Positions 49,801 to 61,801 of a stretch of 64,000 nucleotides of DNA are shown here, in pieces. The notes under the pieces are model-generated. The model did not search any database. It saw only the letters and a program-made list of their open reading frames with translations, and was not told the origin of the DNA. Position 1 is the first letter of the stretch. Each line of letters starts with the position of its first letter. The translations under genes were made by a program, and so were the position numbers. The stretch is from Coturnix japonica (taxonomy: Eukaryota > Chordata > Aves > Galliformes > Phasianidae): assembly GCF_001577835.2 (NCBI RefSeq), contig NC_029536.1, positions 4,712,001-4,776,000 on the forward strand, written 5' to 3'.

Positions 49801-51158
49801 TGTCAAATAGCAAGAACTAAAGCAGCTAGCATGCAGCAGACCTGATGTGCTGACCTGAACGCCCCCTAAGGACTCCTCAAGTGAATAAGGACTGCAGACT
49901 CTGATCCTAAAGAAGAAAAGACGGATCAATGTACTTCAGGAAGGAGATGGTGGCAGGGCAGAAAGACCAGGGTGAGGTAGAGCAAACTTACCACGTGGGA
50001 GGGGAATTTACAGCTAAAGACATTAGGCAAACTCCTACTCTTACTGTAAGAGCCATGAGGATCTTTTTCAAACTTCTATACAGAGGACTTGGTCATGCTC
50101 AAAGATCGAATCAGAAGCAGCATCTTATTAAAAATCTCTCAATAGTCCATGTGATGTGCTGTACCATTCATTTACAATGCATGGACAGGTATCTCAAATA
50201 AGCACATGTTAATATATCCACCATAAGGAGAACTTTCATCACACTTTCAGGATCCAACCCAGCAGGCAATCAGCCACCAACTTGACCTTACCTATGCTAA
50301 GAGCCTCTGTGAAATCTGTTGTCTTTTTTTACCACGTGTACCTATTTGTCAGCCAGGGAAATTACCTGAATTTACACCAGACAACGCAATGGTGAGGAGG
50401 GGGCAAGCAGGGTGAGGTGGGGGAGCAAACACACGTATATGATTTGAGCTGGGCACCAACTTACATCCAAAGAAACAGCTTCCTGTGAGCAGCATCCTGT
50501 GCTTATTCTGAGTTGATCTGATGCAGAAAAGAGAGCCCATTCATGGGAAAGTCAGTGTCAAAGGGGTGGGCGGATGTAAAGAGGAAGGTATTTTATTGTT
50601 TCGTTTGCCTCTTTACACCTTTCATTTTGCCAGCCCTGACTCACATCAGCAGAGTGAGCCCAAGCAAAGTTGTGTAAGGAATGTGCCTGGCACAGAGCAC
50701 TTGGCTCTCTGGACAAAGATGAGGGATTTATTCAAAGTAAGTGAGGTCAGCCCCATATTCTTAAGAATCTTTCCTCATTTCCTAGCTGGGATGTGCCTGG
50801 AGGTGCAGTAATATCAGCAATGCCAAAAAAGAAAGACTCAAATCATAGCTGTATCCACTGGTTCTGCCTGCAGAGTTCCCAGAAAGGGCAAACTGCTGCT
50901 TTAGGACAGATCTGCTTTATCCCTTTATCACCCTTCATTGTCCCTTTATCACAAAGCCTGTTTCTATGGATGCTCACCACCCTGCATGCAACCACTGGGA
51001 AAATAAAAGCAAAACACATCCCAGGGTGCCCCCAACCCTCTGCCAGATCCTTGGTCCTGCAGGGCTGTAGGATTCCCCCCCCTTACCTGTGGGGCTCCCT
51101 GGATGTCCTGGAGAAGCAGCAGGAGCCACAGTCCCAGTCTCAGGCTGCAGGAAGCCAT
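40575..51158 (-). CDS. TNFRSF8: TNFRSF8 (CD30), complete, 10 coding exons, 466 aa
   Basis: CD30 is a type I membrane receptor of the TNF receptor superfamily on activated lymphocytes. It binds CD30L and signals through TRAFs to NF-kB. Exons in gene order: 51087-51158, 46277-46367, 45075-45197, 44731-44886, 44547-44640, 43854-44131, 43594-43704, 42414-42439, 41850-42057, 40575-40816. Phases agree throughout and the total is 1401 nt including TGA. The diagnostic match is [20 protein letters not shown] against human [19 protein letters not shown]. The C-terminus also matches ([21 protein letters not shown]). At 466 aa it is closer to mouse CD30 (about 498) than to human (595), and it has one block of cysteine-rich repeats, not two. 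Confidence 0.95.
41250..41348 (+). mobile_element. CR1 LINE 3'-end fragment
   Basis: A diverged forward CR1 tail (gggcaacctgatgtgctggg, ccaacctatgccattctaac) lies in the last TNFRSF8 intron. Confidence 0.8.
42600..42708 (+). mobile_element. CR1 LINE 3'-end fragment
   Basis: A forward CR1 tail ends in ctctatgattccatgattct and lies in the TNFRSF8 intron between exons 43594-43704 and 42414-42439. Confidence 0.8.
43308..43426 (+). mobile_element. CR1 LINE 3'-end fragment
   Basis: A forward CR1 tail (tggccctgggcagcctgatc, gggaggtcccttccaaccca) lies in the TNFRSF8 intron just after the transmembrane exon. Confidence 0.85.
43594..44131 (-). CDS. TNFRSF8: TNFRSF8 exons 6-7: Ser/Thr-rich stalk and transmembrane helix
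   Basis: Exon 6 (43854-44131) encodes a 93-residue, Ser/Thr-rich, cysteine-poor stalk. It resembles the sheddable juxtamembrane region of mammalian CD30. Exon 7 (43594-43704) encodes the hydrophobic helix [20 protein letters not shown] followed by basic VCKKR, the usual stop-transfer signal. A 26-nt microexon follows at 42414-42439 (RSDLVDKYA). Confidence 0.92.
44547..46367 (-). CDS. TNFRSF8: TNFRSF8 exons 2-5: cysteine-rich ectodomain
   Basis: Four exons encode about residues 25-178. Exon 2 (46277-46367) ends in RCCYRCPSG, matching human CD30 RCCYRCPMG. Exon 3 (45075-45197) has spaced cysteines ([15 protein letters not shown]). Exon 4 (44731-44886) carries the CD30 signature [14 protein letters not shown], including an N-glycosylation site. 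Exon 5 (44547-44640, 94 nt) ends [20 protein letters not shown]. This makes roughly three cysteine-rich repeats with no second copy of the block, unlike human CD30. Confidence 0.94.
45593..45663. repeat. Purine-only tract (poly-A then GA-rich)
   Basis: About 70 bases of almost pure A and G (aaaagagaaaaataagcg, gaaagaaagaaaagggagag) lie in TNFRSF8 intron 2. It is low-complexity sequence that may be length-variable. Confidence 0.85.
47530..47700 (+). mobile_element. Diverged CR1 LINE fragment
   Basis: Forward CR1-like sequence (gcacaggctgcccatagagg, ggcctttaagcatcccttcc) lies in TNFRSF8 intron 1. It is older and less regular than the others. Confidence 0.7.
48970..49018 (+). mobile_element. 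CR1 3' tip
   Basis: The segment atgatcttagaggtttttt, then ccttaatgattctatgattc, is the CR1 3' end with octamers, in TNFRSF8 intron 1. Confidence 0.7.
51087..51158 (-). CDS. TNFRSF8: TNFRSF8 exon 1: signal peptide
   Basis: The 24-codon exon starts [20 protein letters not shown], a classic signal peptide with a leucine core and likely cleavage near GAPQ. The donor is CCACAG|GTAAGG, and phase 0 matches the acceptor at 46367. The first intron is about 4.7 kb. I saw no TATA box upstream, and the 5' UTR length is not fixed. An A-rich run (51399-51415) lies about 240 bases upstream. Confidence 0.9.
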
Positions 51159-51398
51159 CTGCAGCAGTGTTAGCTTTCCTGAGCTCCCAGCATTGCAGGT
51201 CAGACAGTCAGGTTGCTCCTCCTGAAGTCTGGGACCCTCCCAGTGTCCAGTTCAGCCTCGCTCAGTATCTGTTCACTAAGTCCGGAGCTACTCAAGCTGT
51301 TCAAGACATGAAGGTAACAGATTTGAGACTCAATCAGGCTGAGAAAACAATTTGGAAGGAAGCAGGAGGGGGCTGCCCAAAAAAAAGAAAGGTTAAAT

Positions 51399-51415
51399 AA
51401 AAAAAAAAAAAAAAA
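51399..51415. repeat. A-rich run upstream of TNFRSF8 exon 1
   Basis: About 17 bases of A lie about 240 bases upstream of the TNFRSF8 start codon. They could be the tail of an old retroposed insertion or simple low complexity. Confidence 0.7.
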
Positions 51416-51419
51416 GAAC

Positions 51420-54400
51420 AAAACAAAACCACTTCAATTGCTACTCCCCAGGCTGCTGGGTTTCTGTGAGTCAGATGCACGCATCAGGGTTGTTACTCGA
51501 GGATGTGTCTGGCTGAGCAGCAATGCAGACTGCCCCTACCCATCTGAGGCATTGTAGGCTGTCCTCACAGAGCACTCCCCAAAGCTTTGGTGCAGGCACG
51601 AGTCCAAGCCCTGCCCTGTCCACTATCAGAACAAGCCTTGAGAGACTTCTCGGTTAGAAGCACAGTGTTCCAGTACAGCTACTTCACTGCTGGTGAAACA
51701 AGTGTGTGAAAACTCCCCAACAACCACCTTTAGATTCTGCATGTTGCCATTTCAACACCAGTACATTATGCAGCATCCTCATGAATCCCTTCTTCCTTCT
51801 AACACCATGTGAAACCAGTTGCTGCTGCTGGCTGTTATCCCTCGCATTGGTACACTTGTTGGTTTGCTGCTCTGCATAACGTTTTAGGAGTCATGCAGCC
51901 TTCTTATCTTCCATTTATCTAAAGTAAAAGTTCCCCACATCAAAAAAAGGCAGCCTGCCTTGAAAATCCCACTGAGATGCCCAGGAAAATGATGAGAATT
52001 TGTATCCTCACACCCATGTTTCTATGCTTCTTTTCACACTTATCAGCAGCAAGAAAGAAAAGATTCAAAGTAGGATAACCAGTGATTGCATTGCCAGCTA
52101 CCTCACTGCCACTGAGACTGAGAAGCAAAGATGAGAGTGTTCCACAGCAACCCAAGGATGGGGTACGTATCAGCTTTAACTCCCTGCTCTAAGCCTTTCT
52201 TTCTCAACAATAGCTCCTCATGAAGTCAAAATAGGCATTTTCAGGAGGTTGCATGCCACGTTCTTGAGATACACTTTTAGATAGAACCTCCTTTCACCAC
52301 TTTATCCGCTTACTTCTCGATGCCTGAGTGTTCTTAGCTATTTTTCATAGATACTCCTTTGAGGTCCAGAGACAGCTAAGCATTTGAATGCCCAAATACT
52401 ACATTCTTTTTCTTAATTAAACAACAGGTTAGAAAACATCTTAATCTTGTGCAGTAATACGCCATTAGGCAACACTCACAGTTTACAAAGTGATATTTCA
52501 AATGACACCAGAAGCAGGTGAGAAGTCTGTGTTTAATAGCAGTGTTCCAATCTGAATACGATTTTCATATCAGTTTGTGTGTTTTGATCTCAAATACAGT
52601 GATGGGGCTTTCCAGCAGGAGCCATATCAGTAACTGGCACAGAAGCATCTCAGTTTTCAAACAAACCCACGCTGCCATTCTCTAAACGATGCCTGGGTTT
52701 CCTAGAAAATAATCCTCCAAGCAAGTTCAAAATAATAACAGAATTGAGCAAATCAAAGCAAACAAACAGCCCCATGTCTCTGCTCTTCTGTCACGGGAGA
52801 TCATTTATCTTCTACCAGATGAATGGAAAAGCCTCAAAGAGCACGCTAGTATTAATTAAAACGCTGACTTGATTACACACCTCTGTCTCTAACACCCAAA
52901 TCTCCTTTTGTTGAAGGTCTTCAGATGGTGAAAATAAACTCGCTTGGAGTTTTCTCTTTTAGCAGTTTAGCCAAAGTTGAGCTAATTTTCACCACATCCA
53001 TCTGATCTGTGCTGCTCATCTCCGTGGGCTGCATGGAGCCAAGGGGGTCAGAGAAGATAACACTGTAAGCCAGAGGTTACTCAAATGTCACTGGATACAT
53101 GGAGTAAAAGAGCACAGGGAACCAGGTAAGCTACAAGAAGTCCCTAACTCACACCCAAGCCATTCCTTCAGCATGTTCTGTGTGATAACAGAGGGAAGGA
53201 AGCACTGAGAGAACACTACAGAAGCAGCATAGTTACAGATGTTTGAACAGAAGCACTCATGGCATTCTCTAATCTCGAGGTGGCTGATTTTAGTCTTATA
53301 TGCACTGACATATCGTGCTTTTAAAGACATACCTTGCTGGGACTAAAACCACTGAGACATATCATCTCCAAGCATCGCCAGACACACAAAGGAGATCGCT
53401 GAATTGAAAGAGACATCAAAATAACCTTGTCTAAAATCTGTATCTCAGTGTCTGTCAGCGCTGCTATTTAGAGCACCACAATATACTGATGAAAAGCACT
53501 ACAGTATCTTGCTGCTCGGCTGGATGAAACGACACCAGATGCTGAAACTCCACTGAAACTCAGCAGTAGAAGGAATGCTTGTTGGGATGCACGCTACATA
53601 GCACAGGGGTGCAACATGCAGTGAGAACACTCAAGATCCCAATGTTTTTAGGCACTGTGAGTGAAGTCAACACATTGAACGCCCTGCAAGGAGCTCAGAA
53701 CCCAAACAGGATGGGAGGCAGGGTGATACTGGTGCAATATCACTGAGAAGCATCACATAGTAGGCAAGCAATGGGAGTCCAAACAAGCTGTAGCTCCCAA
53801 CAGTTGAACCTGTGTATGTATTGTTACATATTCAGATAAGCATCTTGTTTATGCTGAGTATGCCACAGATCTGCAAGATTCTATCCCTGTACGCCTACCT
53901 TGTATTGATCCTTATTTTGTGCCACATCTTTGTATTAAATACTCATCGATCCACTTCGTTATGTCTCAGTAATCAAGCCACACTGCCATATGGAAAAATA
54001 CAGCATAGGAGCTCTTGATAACATGACCTGTGGAGTTACAGTGATTTACAAGTTACCTTGATATATTTGCCCACTGTGATCAACAACAAGAAGGATGTTA
54101 TGCAGATTGTTATATGCTTGTTTAAATATAGCAATGACTTAAGAGTTCCCAGCAGGAAAAAATGGGTTATAATAAGGTGGGATCATAATAAAATCCCAAC
54201 ATGCAAGGGAAATCCCAAGTCACTTCTGCAACTGTAGCTTCAGTAGACTGTTTCATGTCCTTTCTGTGCTCTAGTAAAAGTAATAGAAAAAGAAATTAAC
54301 TTCCTTGCTTTACACAGAGTTTCGCATACATGCAAACCAGCAGCCCTAAAAGGAGAACCAACCAGTTCTTGTTTGTTTGTGACTGGGGACTTTTGCCTCA

Positions 54401-54809
54401 ATCGGCTGCTCTTGCTGAGCACAGAAAATTCCCTGACCATTAATGAACAACCAACGGAAGGAGATGCATCCTGGTCTTTGTTCCCAAACAATAACGTATT
54501 TATTTTTTTATTATTACAAAGAATAATGTCAAAAAGTACCTACCCGAAGCAGCCAACTCCCTATGAGGAAAGTTCAGAAGTGCTGTTAACAGTAATTGCT
54601 TGCTGACTCTGAGCCATAAGTTGGAGGAGCACTCCAGAAAGCAGAGAACCTCTCTCTTCTGGGAAGAAAAGGATTTCCTCAGCTGCTCTGAGCCTTCCTG
54701 CAAGAACCCCCACTTCAGTTCATCTGTGAACTCACACACCCAACACCCATCAATTAACTTCATTCCAACTGCTTCCATGCAAACATCACCCCACATTAAG
54801 TAGTACATA
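51420..54809. other. Intergenic upstream of TNFRSF8, nothing recognised
   Basis: This is unique AT-rich sequence without a convincing exon on either strand. It is a likely place for TNFRSF8 regulatory elements because it lies directly upstream, but no motif is clear enough to name. Confidence 0.6.
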
Positions 54810-55105
54810 GGTTGCTCTGAAAGTAATGCCTCCTGCTTATTTCAACATAGTCACCGCCATTAACAACGTGCTTTCATCAGCAGTGAACAAGAGTTTGCAT
54901 GCCACACTAGTAAAAAACAAACTCCCATCAGAGGAGGTCACCCCTTTCCATCAGATCACCTTTCTGCTGCCATAAAGCCACACAGCAACAATATGCAACA
55001 GAATATTGGTGGGAAGGTTCAACCTGCACTGCTGCTCCATCAACTCCTGTCTCTGACACTGTGGGCCATTATCACAGAATAGGAGGCATTACTTTCAGAG
55101 CAACC
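54810..55105. mobile_element. Non-autonomous mariner-like element (about 296 bp)
   Basis: The ends are 25-base perfect inverted repeats (54810-54834 and 55081-55105, beginning GGTTGCTCTGAAAGTAATG). The left flank is TA, as expected for a Tc1/mariner target site; the right flank reads TT, probably a mutated TA. No long reading frame lies inside, so it is a deletion derivative. It resembles the mariner family I know from the chicken genome, but the family name needs a repeat library. Confidence 0.85.
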
Positions 55106-55257
55106 TTCACACAACAGTGCTACAGTTTCGCCTTGTAGAAATACCAAAGTCACTCTAAGCTCAAAACATCACATTTTCTCTATTTCTACCAACAGATTTG
55201 GGCTCAGTGTTTATACGCAAAAGCAGAGATGATGACAGGCCCGTAATTTAATCCACA

Positions 55258-55420
55258 GAATGGGTTGGGTTGGAAGGAATGTCAATGACCATCTGGTTCC
55301 AACCATGCCATGTGCAGGGATACCTTCCAACAGATCAGGTTGTCCAAAGCACCATCAGCTCCGGCCTTGAGCACCTCCAGGAAGGGACCATCCACAGCTC
55401 CTCTGGACAGCTGGGATATT
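55258..55420 (-). mobile_element. CR1 LINE 3'-end fragment
   Basis: A CR1 complement (agaatgggttgggttggaag, ccggccttgagcacctccag) lies in the intergenic stretch between TNFRSF8 and MIIP. Confidence 0.85.
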
Positions 55421-57029
55421 CACTTTTTGATTGGGTTGAATCACTGAAAAATTTGATTGAAGCAAAAAAAGTAAGCTGCTAAAACGTGTCACATCGATCA
55501 TCTGAGCAGTAATGATATGGGCACTTTGTTTTCAATCAATTTTCTTTTATAAACGTGGCTTATATAAAGTCAATGTGGGTAACAATCTAAGACCTCTGTT
55601 TTTGTCCTCTTAACTAATCCTACTGCTTTATAAAGGGAGATAAAGTAATACAAGAGGGAAAAAATAAAAGAATCAATGTAAGATGTCTTTCTTTTTTTCA
55701 GTGCATGGTAGCTTCAAAACTGAAGCACATTTTGAGTCAGACTGAAAAATGAGAAGAGCTGACAGAGAACTCTGTGCACTCGGGAAAGACTTGGCTTCCA
55801 TGAAAGAAACCAAAACCAGATCACAGAATTACTATGCCCACAGGCTAGCTGAGAGAGAGATGACCTTAGAAGAAAGATCACATCATGTCTGTACTTTCAG
55901 TAATTCCAACTGCAGCTTCTGAAAGGCAGAGCTGGGTTTATACACTACAGAGACGGAACTCGACAGACATGAGGCGGTATTTGAATATCATTTGAGTTGA
56001 GCCCTTCAGCAGTGCATCTTCCACAGGCAAGAGGACAGCCACTTGATCTCTACAGCCCTATGGAAAACGATGGGTAACAAAGACCCATCGTTTCCTTTGC
56101 GTAGGAACAACCACATGAAGGCCCTTCATGCTCTTCCTTCACACATCCCCAGCTCCAGTTTAATTCAATGCAAAAGCTTTCTCTGCCACTCGTTTGATGG
56201 AGTAATCAGACTTCTAAGTGACACGACCCAATGGCAGTTGCTTTGGGCCACTCTCCCACATGCCAGCCATGGCACTGAGGCAAATTAATCCACAAACACC
56301 CACTTCTGACTTTCGCTCGGTTTTAAATCATGTCACAATCTTTGTCTGGAGTGCTGCAAAGCTCATAGTTTCCTCTCCCTAACCACAAAATGCAGGAAGG
56401 CTTCTACAAAGCCCATCAGCTGCATGAAAGAACTGGTAGAAAGCAAGAAACAAAGCATGTATTTGCCTTCAGCTAGTTTCTGAATGCACGGAACGCCTGC
56501 CTACAAAGCCCATAAACAGCAGCAGTTTGCAGTAAATTCACATCTTATTTCATAACCTCACCCACGCAGAAAGTCCACTTGAAGTCTGCAGTTGTAGCTG
56601 AAGAAGCACGCTCAAGGTTTACATGGTTTGATTCTGACTGCAGTTGTTCTTCACAGGTCTGCTGCTGAGCTTCACCTGGCACGTAGATACCTTGGGTTTT
56701 TCTTGCTATATATACACAACGGTCACATTATTGAGTGTTAAAGCACAACTTCACATCTCTGTATTCCCACCTGGGTTTTCAAAAGCAAAACCAGACTTCT
56801 TTTACAGTGACTTTCCCTCCATCATCATTGTATTCCCACCAGAATATGACCAGAAACAGGAACTAGGAGGAAGATTGACTCCTTTACTGCCAGGCCTTTG
56901 TAGGTAGGTTTGTTTCAGAGAAGCGTTTAGCCCAGGAAGTTCACCTGTAAGGCAACAAACAATTCCCAAATAAACTGCTTGTTTCAGAATGAAACACTTT
57001 TTTATCATTTACTTGAAGTTACTTATAAT
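55421..57029. other. Intergenic, nothing recognised
   Basis: Unique sequence between the CR1 copy and the second mariner-like copy; short open frames only, with no splice-flanked protein match. Confidence 0.6.
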
Positions 57030-57330
57030 CTGACTGCACCCCCGGTATCAACTGATATTTTACTTTCATCAGCTCAAAGCATCGATGAATGTCAATTTGT
57101 GTCATTTTTTCCCACATGGAGGAATTAAATTCCACACCTTTGCTTCCAACACACCTCCAGGACAGATGCCACACTGTCAGATTGCCCCTCTGCTTCCCTC
57201 TGTCACACAGCAACAAAACGTAATGGGATATTGATGGGAAGGTTCAACCTCTATTGCCACCCCACCAACATCTGTATCCGATGCCATGGGCCAACATCAT
57301 AAAATAGGAGGCATTACTTCCAGAGCAGCC
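57030..57330. mobile_element. Second mariner-like copy, left end not found
   Basis: The right end (57306-57330) matches the right inverted repeat of the copy at 54810-55105 with two changes. The bases before it (gatgggaaggttcaacctct) match that copy's interior (ggtgggaaggttcaacctgc). Further left the sequence does not follow the first copy, so this one has a different internal deletion or a missing left end. The left boundary is approximate. Confidence 0.75.
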
Positions 57331-60300
57331 CTCACAGAAAGTAGAAGAAGGTTACTCAATCCAAATAAGAAGATAGACCTAAGTTTTCCTTTTGAAACAC
57401 TATGTGTACAAATGCTATTCCTCGCTGATAGGTAATTTTTATTGTTGGAATTGAAAAGTGTTCTATGGATGCATCTAGGAAGGAAAACAAGAAAACTGGA
57501 AAAGTGCCCAAGCTTTCAATCATATGCATTTAAACTCAAAATCAAAAGTGAAAATGCTTGGTAAAGATCAGCCATGTCATTAAAACAAAGGAGTGGGAGT
57601 TGGGTAGCAATTCCTTTCTCAGTACTCTGGCTCTCTTCATCTAAAAGCTGAGAGCTATGAAGTTTATCTGCCAACAGAAACAAAGTGAGTCTTCCTTTGC
57701 TGAAACAAAGGAGAGAAATTTGGGAAATGTTAAATAGCTTTTATGAAAGAAACAAGGAGGAGGGTTTTCAGCATCACCCTGTTGTTGCTGTTGTTGTTTT
57801 TCTCAAGAGCATTTAAAACATGCCTGAAGACTGAAATTCAGTGATCTTATTTTCCTCTTCCTGGCAGCATGTTTTTGTTCTGCAGAAACCAACCCAACTC
57901 TCCATCAGAAGTGGAAAGTTGAGTCCTTACATTGGTCCACCATTACCCAGGAAACCCGTGAATTCAAGGGTTTTAACAGAGAAAAGAAGAAAACACATCT
58001 GTGTCTTCAGATGTGATGCACTGAGAACAACTTCTTGACTACGAAAACCCAAGTTCCAAAAAGATGAAAGCCCCCAAAAAATTAAAGTTTGGAAATCACT
58101 CAAAAAATAAGTTCTACCACAAGCAAATGATTCACCTGAGGGTTCTCAAGATGTCATTCCTTGACATGCTAATAACTAAACAGAATGAATAATCAGCACC
58201 ACACTCATTCAAGGCTGAGTATTGATTCTTGAAATGTACTGTCAGCAAGAAACACCTGATCTGGAGACATCACCCAATCTATCTTATAGCAATCCTAGAG
58301 GAGGCAAGCAAACACTGATGGCAGTTAAACACTATTACTAAGAAACAGGCTTGTCTATTAGAACAAATAACAGACGCATTCTTTACTGTCATATTTAAAT
58401 AAGCAAAGCTCTGTTTCCCAACACATGAATCAGGGTTATCAACAGACAGAAAGGCGAAGTCAACCACCAGCTTTACCATTGAAGCACCAGGCAGTTATCA
58501 CTCAAACCAAAAGAGAACTAATGAAAATGGGTACAGGCACTGGAGCTTGCCATCAACTGGAATACCTCTGCTACCTCTCTATACATTTGAGCACTTTCTT
58601 CCCACCCCCAGCTGATTGATATCAAACATCTCTCAGTCTCTAATGCAATGGAAATGCAAACAAGACCAGGCCCTATCAGCTACACATCCTTCCTCACCTT
58701 TCTTGTAGAGAACTCCTTTCTCCTTGGGGATTCTTGTATAATTCAGGCATTCCAGGTTGCTCCTTTTCTTGCTCATCAATATGCATGAAGACAAACCTCC
58801 CTAAATCACAGTTAGAGGACACATAACAGCACAGCTGCCTCTAGGAATGGAAAACAAGCTGCCATGGGGTGCCTGCAGGATTATTTTTATAACTTTGTGG
58901 GTAAGAATATAACCCTGAAGGTATTGTTACACCATTGGGAATCCTATTCTTTACCATACCATTTTGATCTGCACAATTCTTCCCTCACATCACTGCTTAT
59001 ATTCCATGCTTTCACAATCCAGCCCTCCTCTCCGCATTCCCTCTTTTATAGTCTCTACTACTTGCCACACGTCTTACCACTCTGGCTTCCTACCATATAT
59101 ATTCCCACAGTCTCACTTCTGCTTATCTGGTCCTGGTCAACCTCACATTCCTCTCACCCACAGTCCCAACACCCCAAATGCAGCAATCCCTCCCTCATCT
59201 TCCCCCTTGAAGTGCAGGCTGCAGCACTGGGTTCATCACAGCTCCAGCTCTGCAGACTCCAGTCCAAGTGCAGAAGCTGTTTTAACACTGAATAAATACA
59301 AACTTTCAACCTGTAAATAGATGTTTTCCCTTATAATTACTCTCAGGTGCCTTCTCAGCAACTCTCCTCCTTGAAAAGGCATAGCATCATGATCTGCAAT
59401 AATATTTACTGCAGCACAAAACCTTAATACACTGTAATTCACTAATCCACACCCAGATTACTCATAGCACACCATTCAAAAATTGCATCTTGTAGTTATT
59501 TATAATCACTTTAGGCAAGATAAAACTTCCTTTGCCGGACTTTTGGATTGAGATTCAGTCTCATATTCAAAGCAAAATAAATAAATAAATAACCTGGTTC
59601 TCAGAAAGCCTGACCTCACTTTCTAGGTATGACCTGTCATTCCCTGCATTACTGTTGTTGAAAGTAAGCTAACTAGGATTTGTAACTTTGATATCTTGAA
59701 TGCAATCAGCAGCCGCACTGCTTTGCACAGACCCTCAGCAGAGCAATTGTGAGAAAACATACGAAGGGAAAACACTCATTTAGCTCAGCTGTGGGTTAAA
59801 CAAAATTGGAGCAAGCCTCGTTTTCTTGTATGGTTCTATTTTTAAAAGTGATTATTATGAGAAACTTGACCATGAACCACCTTCTTACTAGAACATGAGG
59901 CCACCATATACACACCCACAGTCAGGTGTCTCAGTCAAAAAACCACAACAAACAAAAAACAACTGTTTACTCTCTGTCACACTATCAGATCTCAATTCTG
60001 GACCACATACCAACAACATTAGCCAAGCTCCATTTACAAACCCTTTGCTGATTTCAATTGCAAATGGAAAGAAAAAAACAAGTTGTCCACACAAAAAATG
60101 TGTTTGAATATTATCAATGATAAACTGATGCAGCAACTGCTTGGAATAGCAATAAAATGTACATTGCTTAAGCTCTTCTGGAAAACTTGAGTAACGTTGG
60201 TTAGATCCCTTGTGCAAAAAGGATCATGATATAAAGTTACTTTGCACAAATCTGGAGACAATACGTAAAGCCATGAGGTCATTTTCTAAGTTAATAAGCA

Positions 60301-61613
60301 AACCACATTTTCTGTTCCTGAAGATTTCAGCCAAGGAAGTGAACTGAAGTTCCCAGTATTTAAAGATGGAAACCAGCAGAAGTTCTCCCGACTGTGAAAT
60401 TGAAATTTTCAGTTTTATTAGCAATAAGGGCACATGGGACAGCTCAGATGATTCTATCAATTTATCTCAATAGATATTCTTTGAGACCGAGTACTTCTGG
60501 GAAGCTCCATCTGAAAGAGCACGCATGAACATAGTAAAAACCATTACGAAGAGAGAGATAGCTTGGGATTGTGCTTTAAGGGAAAGAATGCGACCAATTC
60601 CTTTCACTTTATCCTAAATATTCAACCCAAAACATAACTAGTCAGTCGTGCCATTTGCTTTCCATTCCAGTCACATAGTAAGACTTCATACATTTGCAAC
60701 ACTGCTCCCTTGCTTAAAAAAGTCTATCCATACATTTGTTTTATAAAGTATTGGGTACCTTAATTAACACCGAATGACAAGAAGCTGAAAATACTGGTGC
60801 AAACCCAAAGCTTTCTGTGAAGCCAGCGCCTACCAATAAACTTGATTTAAAGCTTACGAACGCAATTACTAGTCCAGATTTCACAATAACTTCCAGAATT
60901 CTTATGAAAGGAATTTATCTTTCAGAATTACTGGAGACAAAACATGACATCTGTTTTTATCATTTTTAGACAGGGAAAGATCGTACCATGAAGTTCCAAC
61001 AAATCATACCATACGGAACATGTTGCTTTTGTTCTTAAGCTGTTTCTCCACAAAGCTTTTTTGCTAACCTCCAAAAATAACTTGGAAAAATAGAGGAAAG
61101 AGTAACTTGCAAATATCTTAAGGCATTTTCTAGGCTTTTGAGTCATAAAAAGTGCTTTTCCAGGTTTATGATTACTCTGTAATGTGCCCTGTAGCTACAG
61201 GCACTGAAGATAAACTAGACTTTTTAACTACATTGTTGAGTACCTCAAGTTTAAGGCATTAGCAATTTGTGTTTGTTATGCTTAACGTGTTTGAAAATAA
61301 GCATATTTGTATGCTTCCCACTGAACAAGGCCATTCACAAGCTAATTCCTTGCCCTGGCGTTCTCAGATAACACTGCATTTCTGGTTTGCTTAACTGAAA
61401 TGGCAGATGAACTCCATATACATCTATTGCTATGGTCCTCCTAGTTGTCCAGTCCACATCTCTTTATAAAGCCTTAGGTAAGAAAGCTTGTGCATCTGCT
61501 TAGAAGTAGCTGCAAAATGTGCAAAGTGAAAAGCCATGAATTAGTACATTCAAGTAAGTGGATTGCTTGCTCATATGACTACAAAAATTAGAAAATACCT
61601 CCTTGTTTGAGGA
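57331..61613. other. Intergenic downstream of MIIP, nothing recognised
   Basis: Unique AT-rich sequence with a small (aaat)n run at 59574-59591. It holds open frames up to 143 codons (58864-59295, + strand) that lack splice context, codon bias or a known match. Confidence 0.6.
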
Positions 61614-61619
61614 TTTATT
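61614..61619 (-). terminator. Candidate MIIP polyadenylation signal (AATAAA)
   Basis: A canonical AATAAA on the minus strand lies about 185 nt past the MIIP stop codon, a plausible 3' UTR length. No transcript end can be seen directly. Confidence 0.5.
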
Positions 61620-61801
61620 TTTAACCCAATTAACTTGTTCCCTCTCCCCGCCCCCTTCTCTTCCCCAGGTCCAACAAAGTCAGTGGTCCACAGTTGAGGC
61701 AACAGGATTTAAAAGTGAAGCTGCTCAGCAGTGTCCATGTTTGTTTTGATCCCTCTGCTGAGAATCACTGCTTAATCTGAAGAGCGTTGAGTAGGTCAGG
61801 T

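Larger units (their letters stand above)
46368..51086 (-). other. TNFRSF8 intron 1
   Basis: This is the largest intron of TNFRSF8 (about 4.7 kb). Apart from the CR1 pieces at 47530-47700 and 48970-49018 I recognise nothing in it. A large first intron behind a signal-peptide exon is common in TNF receptor genes and often holds enhancers. Confidence 0.7.

Noticed and set aside
58864-59295. A 143-codon + strand open frame in the intergenic region
   Set aside because: The composition is low-complexity Ser/His/Leu with no recognisable domain, and there are no flanking splice or promoter signals.
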